Source: Falciphora oryzae (Eukaryota; Ascomycota; Sordariomycetes; Magnaporthales; Magnaporthaceae). Taken from it: a stretch of DNA of 64,000 nt. Numbering within the stretch: position 1 is the stretch's first letter; each line of letters starts with the position of its first letter. The stretch covers positions 186,026 to 250,025 of the forward strand of contig JNVV01000055.1 of NCBI GenBank assembly GCA_000733355.1, read 5' to 3'. The notes beneath the pieces are model-generated. The model saw only the letters and a list, made by a program, of their open reading frames with translations, was not told the origin of the DNA and ran no database searches. The position numbers and the translations under genes were made by a program. Positions 1-9,992 of the stretch are shown in pieces.

Positions 1-1813
1 GCTCCTGCAGGAGTCGGTTGATGAAGATGCCCTCTTTTGCGCCTTGAGAGACGGCCAGGAGCTCCGCTTCGCACGTAGACGTAGCCACTGTAGGCTGCTT
101 GTTGGCTCTCCAGCCGACGATCCCTCCACAGAGCTTCACCACGTATCCTTGTGAACTAACCCGGTCGAGTTTGTTATCTCCGTACGAGGCGTCTGTGTAT
201 ACCACCAGGCCCTCCTCACCACCAAACGATAGCCCGAGATTCCGGCTACCAGATAGGTAGTGCAATACTCGGTCAGCTGCTTCGTGGTGGGCTGGAGAGG
301 GGTTGGTGTTGAAGCGGCTTAGTCGTGATACACTGAAGGCGATATCCGGCCGGGCTGTGACTGCAGCATATAGGAGCGAGCCTATCTTGCGCTGGTACCT
401 CTTTATCTCGCTCGCCGATGCCCGCATCTCCGCTGGGATTAGCTCTACGGCCGTCATGGGAGTAGCCGGAGGCGGAGAAGGGGCCGCGGAGTCGGCTAGC
501 CTGGAGATCTTGTCGATATAGCCGGCTTGAGAGAGGTATATCCGCCTTTTCTGCCTTTCCCTTAGGACTTGCATCCCTAGGAACCATTGCAATGGGTGGC
601 CGCCAGTCATTTTGTACTTTTGCTTGAGACCCTGGACGGCCTGCATGGCGGATTCGCGCCAATTTTGGGGAAAAACAACCAGGAGATCGTCCACGTAAAC
701 CAGGATCATCACCTGATCTTTGACGAAAACACACGGTTCGTTTTTCAAAGCCTAGAAGCCGAGTTCTTGCAGCCTACCGCCTAGGTCTTGTTGCCAAAGT
801 AGAGGAGATTCGCGCAAGCCGTATAGTGCTTTCCTAAGGCGACAGACCTTGCCGTTCTCTCGGAATCCACTTGGCATCCTCATGTATACCGTCTTCTTAA
901 AAGGTGCGTGGACGAAGGCGTTGGTAACATCGTATTAGAGGATCTCCCAGTCGTACTTTGCTGCGAGCGCCAGCATAATTCTGAAGGAACGCGCAGCCAG
1001 GGTAGACGCGTAGGTTGTCTCTCCCGATGCGACTTGTTGCTGATCTCCCCGAACAACGAGGCGTGCCTTGCATTTTTAAAATCTCCCGTGCTTATCGAAC
1101 TTGTGCACGAATACCCACATGCAGTCGAGCAGCTGTTGCCCATCTCTTTCCACCTTATCTACCACGTCCCACGAGCGCATCTCATGGTGACTCCTTATGT
1201 GGGCTCGCTGTGCTTCTCGGTGAAGGCGTTCCAGTGGGTGATTGTCTAACTGCCACTGGTTCTTTAGCGGATTGGGGGCGTCGCGTCGGTGCAAACGGCC
1301 CCGCGATGCCCGCTTGAGAATCTCCTCGTTCGATAGTGTCTGTGGCAGCTGGTTTGGGTGCTATAAACGCCCTGTCCGTGCTCTGCGCGCCATCGACGCT
1401 TTGGTTTCTAGACGCCCGTCCACTTTGCCCGCACCCCCTGAGACCCGGCCCGCCTCGAAGGCTGCCATCCACTCTTGGGGTGCCGCTTTGGCCAAGGTTT
1501 CCCGGGTCCCTAACACCCCCTCGGGCATAGTTAGGGCGGCAAACGCGCTGGGAGACTGGACTGGAGTATTGTTGGGACTCGGATAGGCTTGTTTGGCTTG
1601 ACTGGCCAAAAGGTGATCAGTCTCTAGCGCGTTGTCACAATCCCAACCCCCCTGGATATGCTCTACAGGGGCCCACGTCTGGGTATCTCGCTTCGACCCT
1701 ACTCCTAGTCCTGAGTCTGCCCACCACATTCCGGTGGCGTTTAGCTCTGTAGGCTGGTCTTCCAGCTCGGGGTCTGGACCTAGAACTGAGCTCATTCTTC
1801 CACTTGCATCCAC
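1..1813 (-). pseudogene. copia reverse transcriptase and RNase H, truncated by window edge
   Basis: Minus-strand translation gives the copia RT opening (EWMAAFEAG; WDVVDKVERDG; CKARLVVRGD), the catalytic box LVYVDDLLVVF near 680-720, then the RNase H start YTDASYGDN near 190-215 and EAELLAVSQGAKEG near 20-70. Stops interrupt the RT at several points, and the 3' end and LTR lie outside the window. The YVDD box itself is intact. Confidence 0.88.
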
Positions 1814-1864
1814 AAGTGTATTTTGAAGACGTGTAGCAATCTCTTCCGATGTTAGGGCAACTTC

Positions 1865-2770
1865 TTAGGACGTACCTTTGGCATAGTCTTCGGGTTTTCC
1901 GGAATAGAAATTGGATTCGTCGAACAGTACGTCTCTGACGCGTACAACCTTCCCTAACCCAGGCGCCCAGACCCTGTAGATGTTGACAGAATCGTATCCA
2001 ACCAAAAAGCCGATCATCGCCTTCGAGTTGGTCTTGTCCTCCACTTTCTTCATGAGCCTCCCCGCTGCGGTTAGGACATAAACCTTGCAGCCGTAAGCAC
2101 GTAAATGCGTCTGGCGCGGCTGTTTCGCGGCCGTTGCGTGTCCATCACGGTTCGCCAGATAGCCCATGAAACGCTCGTATGGGGACTGCCAATTGAACCT
2201 CTGTGCCGGCAGCCTGTTATGCAGATATGTGGCTGCGGAAGCTGCCTCGGTCCAAAGGTCTCGGGGAAGGTTGGCGTGCAGTAGCATAGCGCGCGTCTTT
2301 TCAGCCAGCAAGCCTCCCATGCGCTCGGCGGCGCCGTTTTGAGCCTGGGTATACGGTGCGGAGGGCCTAGGCTTGATTCCGTCTTCTTTAAGGCCCTCCT
2401 CCCAAAGTCTGGTGGTAAACTCGTTGTCGGAGCGGACTCGCTTGATCTTTATTCCATAAAGATTATACAACAAGGCCCTGAGGTCCCTGTAGCACCGCCA
2501 AAGCTCGCTTGTTGACTTTTCCACAAAGAAGTAGGTCCAAGCATACCCGCTCCAGTCGTCGTGGAAGTGTATCCAGTACTTGAGGCCCTGTAGATCTTCT
2601 CGAAAGTATCCATAGTCCACCGAGATAGAGTCTCCAGGCTCTGTCCAACTCTCTCCGGGCACTCGACTTATAGCCTGCTTTATCTTGGCACAGGCGCACG
2701 CCTCGCACTTGGCTGTTGGAGGACCTTTTAGCCTAAGTCCGGCTGTACCCTGGGTCGCCCTCGCAAGCAC
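1865..2770 (-). pseudogene. copia integrase core
   Basis: A zinc-binding pre-integrase tail (CEACACAKIKQ) is followed by the DDE integrase core: D in SVDYGYF, D in VRSDNEF, and E in AQNGAAERMGG. The copia hallmark of long loops after the third acidic residue (LHANLPRDLWTEAASAATYL) is present. All three catalytic acids are visible. It ends at TAA 1865-1867 but the frame continues into the RT linker. Confidence 0.88.
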
Positions 2771-2827
2771 GTTGGGCCCCGGGTGGCCGAACCGGAGGTG
2801 CCAAAAAGTCCCGTCCCCTGGGGGACT

Positions 2828-3376
2828 TTAACGGTAGTGCCGAGAGTTCCACTGTTTTGCCGGTGGATCGTTGGGTTGTTTATCCGCTGCCAGGGCGCCT
2901 TGATCCTCCCCCTGACCTTTTGCAGTGTAGTTATACTCGATAACAAATTGATTGTGCTTGTTGGGAGTGACAGCGAGGAGCTGATCGTCGCTGTCTCTAA
3001 GTGCAGGTGGGTTCCGCTTTGTATCCCACCACCAGCCTCTCCGCATTAAGCATACGAAAGAGACCACGTTGCAAACGAACCTCTCGATCAAAGCCGCATT
3101 ACGTAGCCGGATCTGGCTCGATCCAAATCCCGTTGAGGTCACCAGGGTCACTTCTCCGTAGCCAGTGACCTGGAGCTTCTCTAAGCCTGCTTGCACGTAA
3201 TCTCCGGCCGTAGCGTACCGAAAATTCCGGAACCGGCTTGGGTCGTTAAAAATGTGGATGGTGGCCCCGAAGTCAAGGATCGTGGACCGGTATAGTGGGT
3301 AGTCGCTCACGTTAAAAACAGCGCGGTAGGTTGCTTCGTTTATTGTGATCGTTAGAGCGTTCAGGACGACTCCCAC
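2828..3376 (-). pseudogene. copia aspartic protease region, active site altered
   Basis: The sequence STILDFGATIHIFND matches the copia protease active-site block, usually LDSGAT-H. Here the catalytic D-S/T-G triplet reads D-F-G (GAC TTC GGG), a single C-to-T change. The Asp remains, but the Ser that hydrogen-bonds it is lost, so proteolysis is unlikely. The same frame continues, after a stop near 2828, into a gag-pre-integrase segment (GTFWHLRFGHPGPN). Confidence 0.75.
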
Positions 3377-3388
3377 TCGTCGGACTAG

Positions 3389-3952
3389 TCAATCCTCGGC
3401 TTCAACTTCCTCTATATGGTTCGCCCAAAGCACTGCCCGTTCGTCTTCTTCTTGTTTTCCCTTTTGATATTCCCGGCGTATTTTCTTGATGAGAGCATCT
3501 AACTCTCTGTCCTCCTTGCGCTTGTATTCGATGAACTGTTGTATAGGCTTTGACGGTGTCCACCAATCCGGCGCAAGCTCCTTCAGGACATAGAAGCACT
3601 TTTCCGCCTTGTGCCTGTTTTGGCTACACACGCGGCAGATGGCTCTTGGGGGTGAATCGGATGTTCCCCTTCGGTACACTTTTCGGGAGTTCGACTTGGA
3701 CCTGGGAGCACGATCATCGGATCTGGACGCCGGTAAGCTTCGCTTCCGCGGTGGCTTGCGGGCAACGGTCTCGGTATTGTCGTCGGAAAGTGACTCGCTC
3801 CTCTTTTTAGCTTCTTTGGGCCCGGATCCCGTGGCACCCCCTGAATCGGTAGCCACGAACCCTGCCCCCCTGACGCTTTTGGGCCTAACGATGAGCATGT
3901 CCTCCGTGCCCATCTCGTGCCGAATCGCTTTCGCAATATCTAAGTGCCTCAA
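3389..3952 (-). pseudogene. copia gag C-terminal part with zinc knuckle
   Basis: About 187 residues continue the gag frame. A basic Ser/Arg-rich stretch (PPRKRSLPASRSDDRAPRSK) is followed by a CX2CX4HX4C nucleic-acid-binding knuckle (CRVCSQNRHKAEKC). The spacing is the canonical retroviral-type nucleocapsid knuckle. The segment ends at TGA just before the protease region, still in the same frame as its neighbours. Confidence 0.82.
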
Positions 3953-3973
3953 GAGCCCGCGTTTGATGCTATC

Positions 3974-4717
3974 TTAATGGTCTCTGCGTGCCTGTGAAGC
4001 CCAAGACCTATAGTATCCGCCTACAGCTCCAATAACTGCAGGGAACCAGATTGAGGGCGTGGTGGCCTCTGCAATCTCGGCTTGGGTTCCGTCCTCCATG
4101 ACTTGTTCGAACTTTTTGATCCATTTGACCATGTCTTTAAAATTCCTCGGTCCTCGCATAACCTCTTTGTATGCGGCTCTCGCCGCTTCCTGGTTCTCGA
4201 AGGAGTAGGATTCCCCGTATTCTTGGAGATTGGCATAGCTCTTTTGGATAGCGACCCCTATATGCCCGTTCCCTAAGGCAAAGTGCCTATTCTTTAGGGT
4301 CTCGCAAACCGTCTGGTCCATCCACTTGTAAATGCTCTGTGCGTTCTTGTATCCCTCCTTGTATATGTGTAGGGCATGCTGATAGCCGGCCATTTTCTCT
4401 TGGAAAGGCACACCCAAAGAGTCGGACATGATCTCGGAGGCGTTCTCTTGGTTCGAGGGATCGGCCGGGACCTCCGTGGACGTCGAAGGAGTGGAGTTCG
4501 TGTTTCTCAGCCGCGTGTTTCTCCTCGAAGGAGGACCTTGGGGGGCTTCTTGGCTTGTCTGCGAGATTCTCGGAGGCGAGGGGAGTCGAGGCCACTCTTC
4601 CTCGCCCAAAACGAAGGGCGTCAGGCTGAGGGAATCGACTTTCCGTAGGAAGGCCGTATTCCATCCCTTCCAACCGGTGTAGTCCTCGAGGGTTGGGCCG
4701 TACTCGGTGGTAGCCAT
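3974..4717 (-). pseudogene. copia gag, N-terminal part
   Basis: Starts at the first ATG after the LTR and encodes about 247 residues of a capsid-type protein, beginning MATTEYGPTLEDYTGWKGWN, with a Pro/Ser-rich linker and then helical sequence. The reading frame stops at TAA (3974-3976) but continues in the same frame into the zinc-knuckle part, which suggests a CAA to TAA change. Capsid function is inferred from position and from the downstream knuckle. Confidence 0.75.
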
Positions 4718-4783
4718 TGTTGGTGTCGTTGGACGCTGCTGATTTGCGCGGTAAACTGGACAACGCGAATGAGACTCTTAATC

Positions 4784-5168
4784 TGTTGCACAGCGTAACG
4801 AGAATGAATTGATCTGATTGGATTTATTGATTGATCTGTCTGATTGATGATGCTCCATGCCCGCTGGGACAGATTCCCCGCAAATTTTGCCTGCAGCGCG
4901 TCCTGCCCAACACGTCCGTGCACTTGACTAATCAATTCCTGCACCGCATGCAACAGTGGGACTCCACACAGTTGGAGTGGCCCGCTTCGGAGCGCTCGTC
5001 GCAGCTACTAGCAGCGACAGCAAGTACAAGCAAACTTATGTTCCAATGAGCCCTGGAATAACGTTTGAGGGGTGGTGTTAATAACAAGCTATATAATAGC
5101 TCCTGGACTGCATTGCTAATGTAGTCGGCTACACTTTTCAGTGCGCCGTGGCCAGATTGAACTCAACA
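4784..5168 (-). repeat. 5' LTR of the copia element (385 bp)
   Basis: On the minus strand the LTR begins TGTTGAGTTC and ends GCTGTGCAACA, giving 5-bp terminal inverted repeats TGTTG/CAACA. The gag ATG follows 67 bp after the LTR end. The CAACA-proximal third, containing GTGCACGGACGTGTTGGGCA, recurs at 38110-38282 and 50899-51125, and in weaker form at 37577-37640 and 51221-51410. This marks a dispersed LTR family. The partner LTR is left of the window, so the 385-bp length rests on the terminal repeats only. Confidence 0.8.
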
Positions 5169-5853
5169 ATCCCCCTTTCCCAAAACGAATACGCAATCCA
5201 ACAAACTAACTCTACCGGCATTAAATAACCCAAATGCACGAAAAAGCTAAATAACACCTCGAAAAAGCCCGGGAACGAATAAAGCATTACGCCAATAAAA
5301 GGAAAAGCCCTTCGCCGGTCCTTACCAAAAGACAGTTCGTTATATTAAACGCCCGGCATATAAAAACCCGTCGCCCCGTTAAAAAAATTCGATGCTAAAA
5401 TGTTCGGGCCCTTTCGGATCTTTAAGGTTATTTTTCCTACGGCGGTACGATTAGCCCTACCTAAAACCTAGAAAATCCATAACGCTTTCCACGTATCCCT
5501 TATCGAACCCTACCGCTTTAGCATTTAAGCAAAACCTAACCCTAACCAGGTACTGCGGGAAACCCCCTCGGTTATAAAAAATTTCGTTATAAAAAAGGTT
5601 ATGGATTCCATAGATACAAGCGGGAAGGTTCGTTACTTTATCCGATAAAAAGATTACCTACGCAAAAAGGACTAAACGTAGGAACCCTGGGAGCATTTCG
5701 ATACCGACGGGTTTAAGCAATACGTTATTGCCTTTCATCGGCTCAACCCCGATAAGCCTAAAAACCCCCGCGTACCACAAGATATAGGCATAGCCGCATC
5801 CCTTAAGCGGGCTTTAAAAGGTTTCGAAACGCGCCTTAAAAAAAGGAAGATAG
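5169..5853 (+). pseudogene. Ty3/gypsy chromovirus integrase C-terminus and chromodomain, RIP relic
   Basis: Frame-by-frame reading from 5260 gives ARERIKHYANKRK, then LNARHIKTRRPVKKFD and KMFGPFRI, the GPY/F-type module of gypsy integrases, then LPKT*KIHNAFHVSLIEPY. From about 5585 a chromodomain follows: VIKKVMDSID, KVRYFIR*KDYLRKK, *EPWEHFDTDG, VIAFHRLNPDKPKNPRVP. The stops sit where conserved Trp is expected (LPKTW; RWKDY; TWEPW), as TGG to TAG/TAA changes would give. The polypurine tract AAAAAAAGGAAGATAG at 5838-5853 abuts the LTR. Everything upstream is missing, replaced at 5168 by the copia LTR. Confidence 0.85.
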
Positions 5854-6137
5854 TGTTACACGGAAGAACCTATGGACTTACCTAATCGGCCCCACAAAAG
5901 GTCCAGGAACCGGTATAGGTGCCCAACGGCCCTGAAGCCTAAAGGCCGAAAGCCGGAAAGGCAATGTAAATCACGTACTCGATACTTCGCACGGATCACA
6001 AAGTGGTTTATATAAACCCTGCCATCTCCTATATCTTCCATAAAAGATTCATTTTTCCTCAAGCATCCTTAAGCCTATAAAAAAATTATTTGCAATATAA
6101 AAATCCTTTTTCAAACCGTCTTTAACCCCTTATTACA
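5854..6137 (+). repeat. 3' LTR of the chromovirus relic (284 bp)
   Basis: Begins TGTTACACGG immediately after the polypurine tract and ends near CCCCTTATTACA. It aligns along its length, in inverse orientation, with the 286-bp solo LTR at 13609-13894. Relative to that copy it carries many C-to-T and G-to-A differences (for example CACTGCCCC versus CATTGCC-type positions, and AT-rich stretches near 6060-6130), consistent with RIP of one copy only. A TATA-like TTTATATAAAC is shared by both. Confidence 0.82.
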
Positions 6138-6639
6138 CGCAGTTACAATAGCTAGTAGGGTTTCAGTTAGTTAGATTGGGCCCTGACAGGCGCTATAAAT
6201 AGCGCTATCGGGGCCTTAAGCTTAGTAAATGGAACAGGCTTGTATTGCAATTAAAAGGCGCTAACAATCGCTTCCCTCATATACCCACTGATATCGATCC
6301 CGCGGGTTTTCCGCCGTAAAGGCTTCCGGTACCGCGAGCGATTTTCCGAAAAACTATTTTGTATGGGATTTCCAAAAAATCGACCCACGGCCACCAAACC
6401 CATCTCCGCGTTAGGCTTCCAAATTTAATTTATGCAAATTGACTCCTAATCAATTCTATGCAAGGTAAGCAAGTCAATGTAACCCACAACGGCTGACTTG
6501 GATACCTAAGCATCCCATAGGGGCTGCAGGCCGCTTTTAAGCTCCCGGTAGGTGCTGCAGGTGCTGTAAGCCACCCCTAAGCACGCTATAAACCCTATCC
6601 GCTATTCCTATGCACAACTCCATAATAATACAGGGTAAA
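6138..6639. other. AT-leaning intergenic relic sequence
   Basis: No protein-coding frame of interest on either strand. The stretch holds short GCTGCAGG-containing direct repeats near 6525-6565 and no recognisable domain remnant. I read it as degenerate intergenic DNA downstream of the chromovirus LTR. Confidence 0.5.
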
Positions 6640-6754
6640 TGTCACGGTGCGATCCCTTGATAAGGACCTCGCACGGTTGTAGTCCCAGCTACAACAACGT
6701 TCCTCTTTTGCCTTCGTGGTGCACGTGGTACAACCTTGGTCTTGTCCCGTGACA
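6640..6754. mobile_element. 115-bp LTR-like insertion with target-site duplication
   Basis: The sequence starts TGTCACGG and ends CCGTGACA, perfect 8-bp terminal inverted repeats beginning TG and ending CA as in LTRs. The 5 bases on the left (GTAAA, 6635-6639) are repeated on the right (GTAAA, 6755-6759), the signature of integrase-mediated insertion. It has no coding capacity. It fits a very short solo LTR, such as those of TRIM/SMART-type non-autonomous elements. A solo LTR of an unknown larger element is equally possible. Confidence 0.7.
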
Positions 6755-6837
6755 GTAAATAATCCAAAAAAAAGGTAGTATAGGGTAGGTTAGGTTTATA
6801 TACCCAACTTTAGCTAAATACATTAGTTCTTTTAATA

Positions 6838-7065
6838 CAAATGTTTTAAAATAAATGCTTTATAATAAGTGCTTATAACGAGTGTTTTATAGCAGGTGCT
6901 TTGTGGCAGGTGCCTTGTGGCAGGTGCTTTGTGGTAGGTGCCTTGTGGCAGGTGCCTTGTGGCGGGTGCCCCGTAGCGGGTGCCTTGTGGCGGGTGCTTT
7001 GGGCGGGTGCGTTGGGCGGGCGCGTTGGGCGGGCGCGTTGGGCGGGCGCGTTGGGCGGGTGCGCT
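6838..7065. repeat. 13-14 bp minisatellite with composition gradient
   Basis: Tandem units such as CAGGTGCTTTGTGG and CAGGTGCCTTGTGG (14 bp) run from 6893, then shift to 13-bp units CGGGTGCGTTGGG and CGGGCGCGTTGGG up to 7065, about 12 copies. Left of 6893 the same period continues in AT-rich form (AAATGCTTTATAAT, AAGTGCTTATAAC, GAGTGTTTTATAG). Units become steadily GC-richer from left to right. Confidence 0.8.
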
Positions 7066-8302
7066 AAAATTAAATTGATTTGGGGGAATTGGCCGCTATA
7101 TTTTAATTGGCTCACGTTACCTCGCACCTCCCGTTCACCTATCAAAATTGTGGAGACAAAATCGTTGTTGCCCAGTTTGAGCTTTGCACTGCCGTAGTGG
7201 ACCCGGGCACCGATGGGCGGATGTGGGCGCCTTGGCCCACGAGCGAGACGCACTTCCCCGGCCGCGGGATTTGCACGATCCTCGAGAGGGGCGCAAAACC
7301 GAGGAGAAGCGCTGGAGCGGGCATCACGGACGAGGCACTGGATGGTGGTGCACGACACCCGCCTGGGCCCCTTCGGGTCCGCGCATCTACCCAAGCTGCA
7401 ACCGACAGAATGGTGAAGGCCTCGCCTGCGCAGCGAAGAACAAGCTCGGAGCTCATCTGAATGACAGATATTCACGGATCAAGGCGATTGCAGGTCTCGC
7501 AAGAGCCATGCGAGCAAGCCGAGATGAAGCGCGTGGATTGGGTGCAGCGCGGGAGCTGGCGGGTATGGAGCGACTGAGGACCCCGCGACGTTTTGATTTG
7601 TTTTGTTCACCCAAGGCGCAGGAGAGAAGCCGCCAACGAGTAGGCACTTGAAGCAAATGCTTGACACGATGACATCGTTGGGCTCCAACCAGACGCTGCA
7701 CGCGCTTTACACCCCAGGCCGGTTGCGGGGTCTGCCTTGCATCCCGTGGGGCACGACGGACCGGTCAAGGTTAAAATACATGGCACTTCGTCGAGCTCAT
7801 TTCCTTACATCCTCAACTCCTACACATTTTCCGGCAGTTGATTAGATTCGGAAACCAAACGGCACTCTAATTATCCCGTTTCCGTATATATTACACGTCT
7901 TGCCCTCGCGGCTTCTTTTCACTGTGACGGCCGACGATCCCCGTGTGGACGGCTCATGCCACGTTTTAGTAGAACTGTTTACAAACTGGAATCTTCATCC
8001 GCTCCGATATCAGACGGCTTAAGCTGGCCACGAAAACCCCATCCCCAGGGTCGCCTACCGTCCCGGCCCTAGAGGCCACTCCCTCCCATGTGTAGTGTAC
8101 TAGCAGGCGCTCAAGCCCCCGTGGGATTACCACCGCCCGACTACGACGAGGAGAGTCGCATCGTTGGTAACCACAGGCTGCTGCCCTCTCACACACCCCC
8201 TGGGAGGGTGTCTTACGGGAGGGGCACGGAAAGAGGTCTCTCCCCAGGTGTAAATGCATTCCCTCCCACACTACATCTGGCCGCCTTGCTCCGGGCGGCT
8301 GC
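7066..8302. other. No supported gene
   Basis: Open frames of 60-250 codons occur on both strands but overlap each other, lack recognisable domains and show low-complexity composition. The largest (minus, 7966-8712) is out of frame with the broken orphan gene to its right and looks like its shadow plus downstream sequence. I see no RNA gene or mobile-element termini here. Confidence 0.4.
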
Positions 8303-9778
8303 CTAGGCGGGCGACGAAGACAAATGATTAGAGGCAGGTCCATCTGCAGTCCTCCGCTTCCGACGATGGTGCCCCGTCCCGACTTCGTCACTCCCATCGA
8401 CTTCCTCGTCCTGCGGGCGCGGCCTTTTCTTTTTCGGACTCGGGCCACCGTCGCTCGCGGGTTGACCGCTGTCCAAGGGGCTGCACCCCGCCCATGCTGC
8501 CCCTCCGTTCGACGAGTCCGGCGATGTCGCGGGCGGGTTTGCCAAATCCGCCGCTGTGTCTTTAGGTAACTCTCCGACATCGCTCCCCGTCGTCGAGCTC
8601 GAACGACTTGGGTCCGAATCCGGAGGGGTCGCAGGACCTTTTGACTGAGGAGTGACGGGACCTTGCATCCCACAGCTCGTTCTCTCTCGTCGGTCGCGGG
8701 TCTTGTCCGCACGGCCGTCTAGGTGTGTTGGTGGAGGAGGGGCGACGGCTTCGGGAGCGGCGGCCGGTGTTCCGTTCGCTGGGTCGGGCCCTGTATACGG
8801 GCCGTCGCTCTGCGTCGGGGCAGCGGCGTGCGGGGAGGCGGCTTTGGGGCGCTTGGCTGTGGGCTGGTCGCTGTCGTCCTTGGCCACGACCTCGACGATG
8901 TTCCGAGTGAAGGTAAAGTCGTCCCGCCCATGTTAGACACGCTCATCCCCGCAGTCGATATCTGGTGGGTTGAGCGGCGTGTATTGCGTACCATACGGAC
9001 CGTCCTCAAGCCACCCTTCGACCTCGGGTTCATCCGTTTCGGTCTTGCTGTTGGCGACGATGCCGAGCTTCTTCAGCCCCTCGCCGCGCTCCTTCCCATC
9101 GGCAAGGACGGCATACACAAGCTCCGCGAGGCCCTTTAGGCTAGGCCGCTCGCTGACTTTGGCTACCGCGCTGGCGGTCCGCTCGGACAAGCTCCTAATC
9201 CCGTCGCAGTGTCACCCGGTCTTATTCATCGCTTCGCGGTATTCGTCGACACGCTCTTTGTACCTTTTGGCGAGAAGGTCCTCGAGCTCGGCGCGGGTTT
9301 CGGCATCTCGTGCGGCGGCGAGGGCGTCGGTGAAGTACGAATCTTCGTGCTGGAGAGGGATGGTGACGGTGTTGAATCGCATCCAAAAGGGACCCCAGAG
9401 CTTTCCCGGATGATTGAAGGTCCTGTACGCCTTCCTGACCCAAATTAGGTCTTGTCGACGGTGGGAAGTGGGCTGCGAAAGGTTGGGAAGAAGAAGAAAA
9501 TCCATGAAAGGAGCCCAGCGCAGGGTAGCGTCACAAAGAGAATCACTCCCGTCCAATCAATGTGGGGTCGCCGTAAAGCAGGGTCGCGACTTCAGCGACT
9601 GGAGGGGAGGAACGAGCCCAAGAGCGGCTCTGGTGGATCGGGCGGAGGAAGGAGGAAGAGTTTTGACAAGAAGCTCTCTGTCCGTGGTGATGACGCGTGA
9701 AATACAATCGAACAGCCGCCTCCTCTCCCCCGACTCCAATTCCCGAGCGTATTGAGCCTTTGTTTTCCTACCTACCAC
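8303..9778 (-). pseudogene. Orphan gene, one frame broken by three stops
   Basis: One minus-strand frame stays open from about 9778 to 8303 except for TGA near 9557, TGA near 9212 and TAA near 8933. The segments read MVGRKTKAQYARELESGERR, then a region with DLIWVRKAYRTFNHPGKLWG and a charged helix AELEDLLAKRYKERVDEYRE, then LKGLAELVYAVLADGKE, and a Pro/Ala/Ser-rich C-terminus with basic clusters (KKKRPRPQDEE; HRRKRRTAD) resembling nuclear localisation signals. No family recognised. Candidate introns over the stops would be too short (about 21 bp at 9212) or weak, so a pseudogene is favoured. It is divergent from the kinase gene at 9993. Confidence 0.55.
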
Positions 9779-9966
9779 CTACCTAGCTAACTCTCTACCT
9801 ACTAACTGTCTTCCTCTCTACTACTCGCCTTCCTACCTACCACCTACCAGGTGACTCTCTACCTACTAACTGTCTTCCTCTCTACTACTCGCCTTCCTAC
9901 CTGCCACCTACCTAGGTAACTCTCTACCTACTAATTGTCTTCCTCTCTACTACTCGCCTTCCTACC
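9765..9966. repeat. Three 64-65 bp tandem repeats in a divergent promoter
   Basis: The pyrimidine-rich unit, containing CTCTACCTACTAACTGTC and TTCCTCTCTACTACTCGCC, is repeated three times. The CTACTCGCC landmark lies at 9821, 9885 and 9950. The array occupies the whole gap between the broken minus-strand gene and the kinase ATG at 9993, so it forms the 5' leader or promoter of the latter. Confidence 0.8.
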
Positions 9967-9992
9967 CACTTCCTATCTTCCTATAGGCTAGT

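Larger units (their letters stand above)
1..5168 (-). mobile_element. Ty1/copia LTR retrotransposon, 3' end outside window, nonsense-riddled
   Basis: A copia element reads right to left. Its 5' LTR lies at 4784-5168, gag follows from the ATG at 4717, then protease, integrase, reverse transcriptase and RNase H, running off the left edge. Domain order (integrase before RT) defines copia rather than gypsy. The gag to RT regions from 4717 to about 1076 share one reading frame, so this was a single gag-pol polyprotein. It is cut by in-frame stops near 3974, 3389, 2828, 1865 and 1361 and further ones in RT. Several fit CAA to TAA or CGA/TGG to TGA, as RIP produces. The element cannot be autonomous. 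Its right LTR edge abuts the chromovirus relic at 5169, so it probably inserted into that older element. Confidence 0.92.

Noticed and set aside
9212..9234. 21-bp GT...AG as an intron removing the TGA in the orphan gene
   Set aside because: Far too short for a spliceosomal intron.
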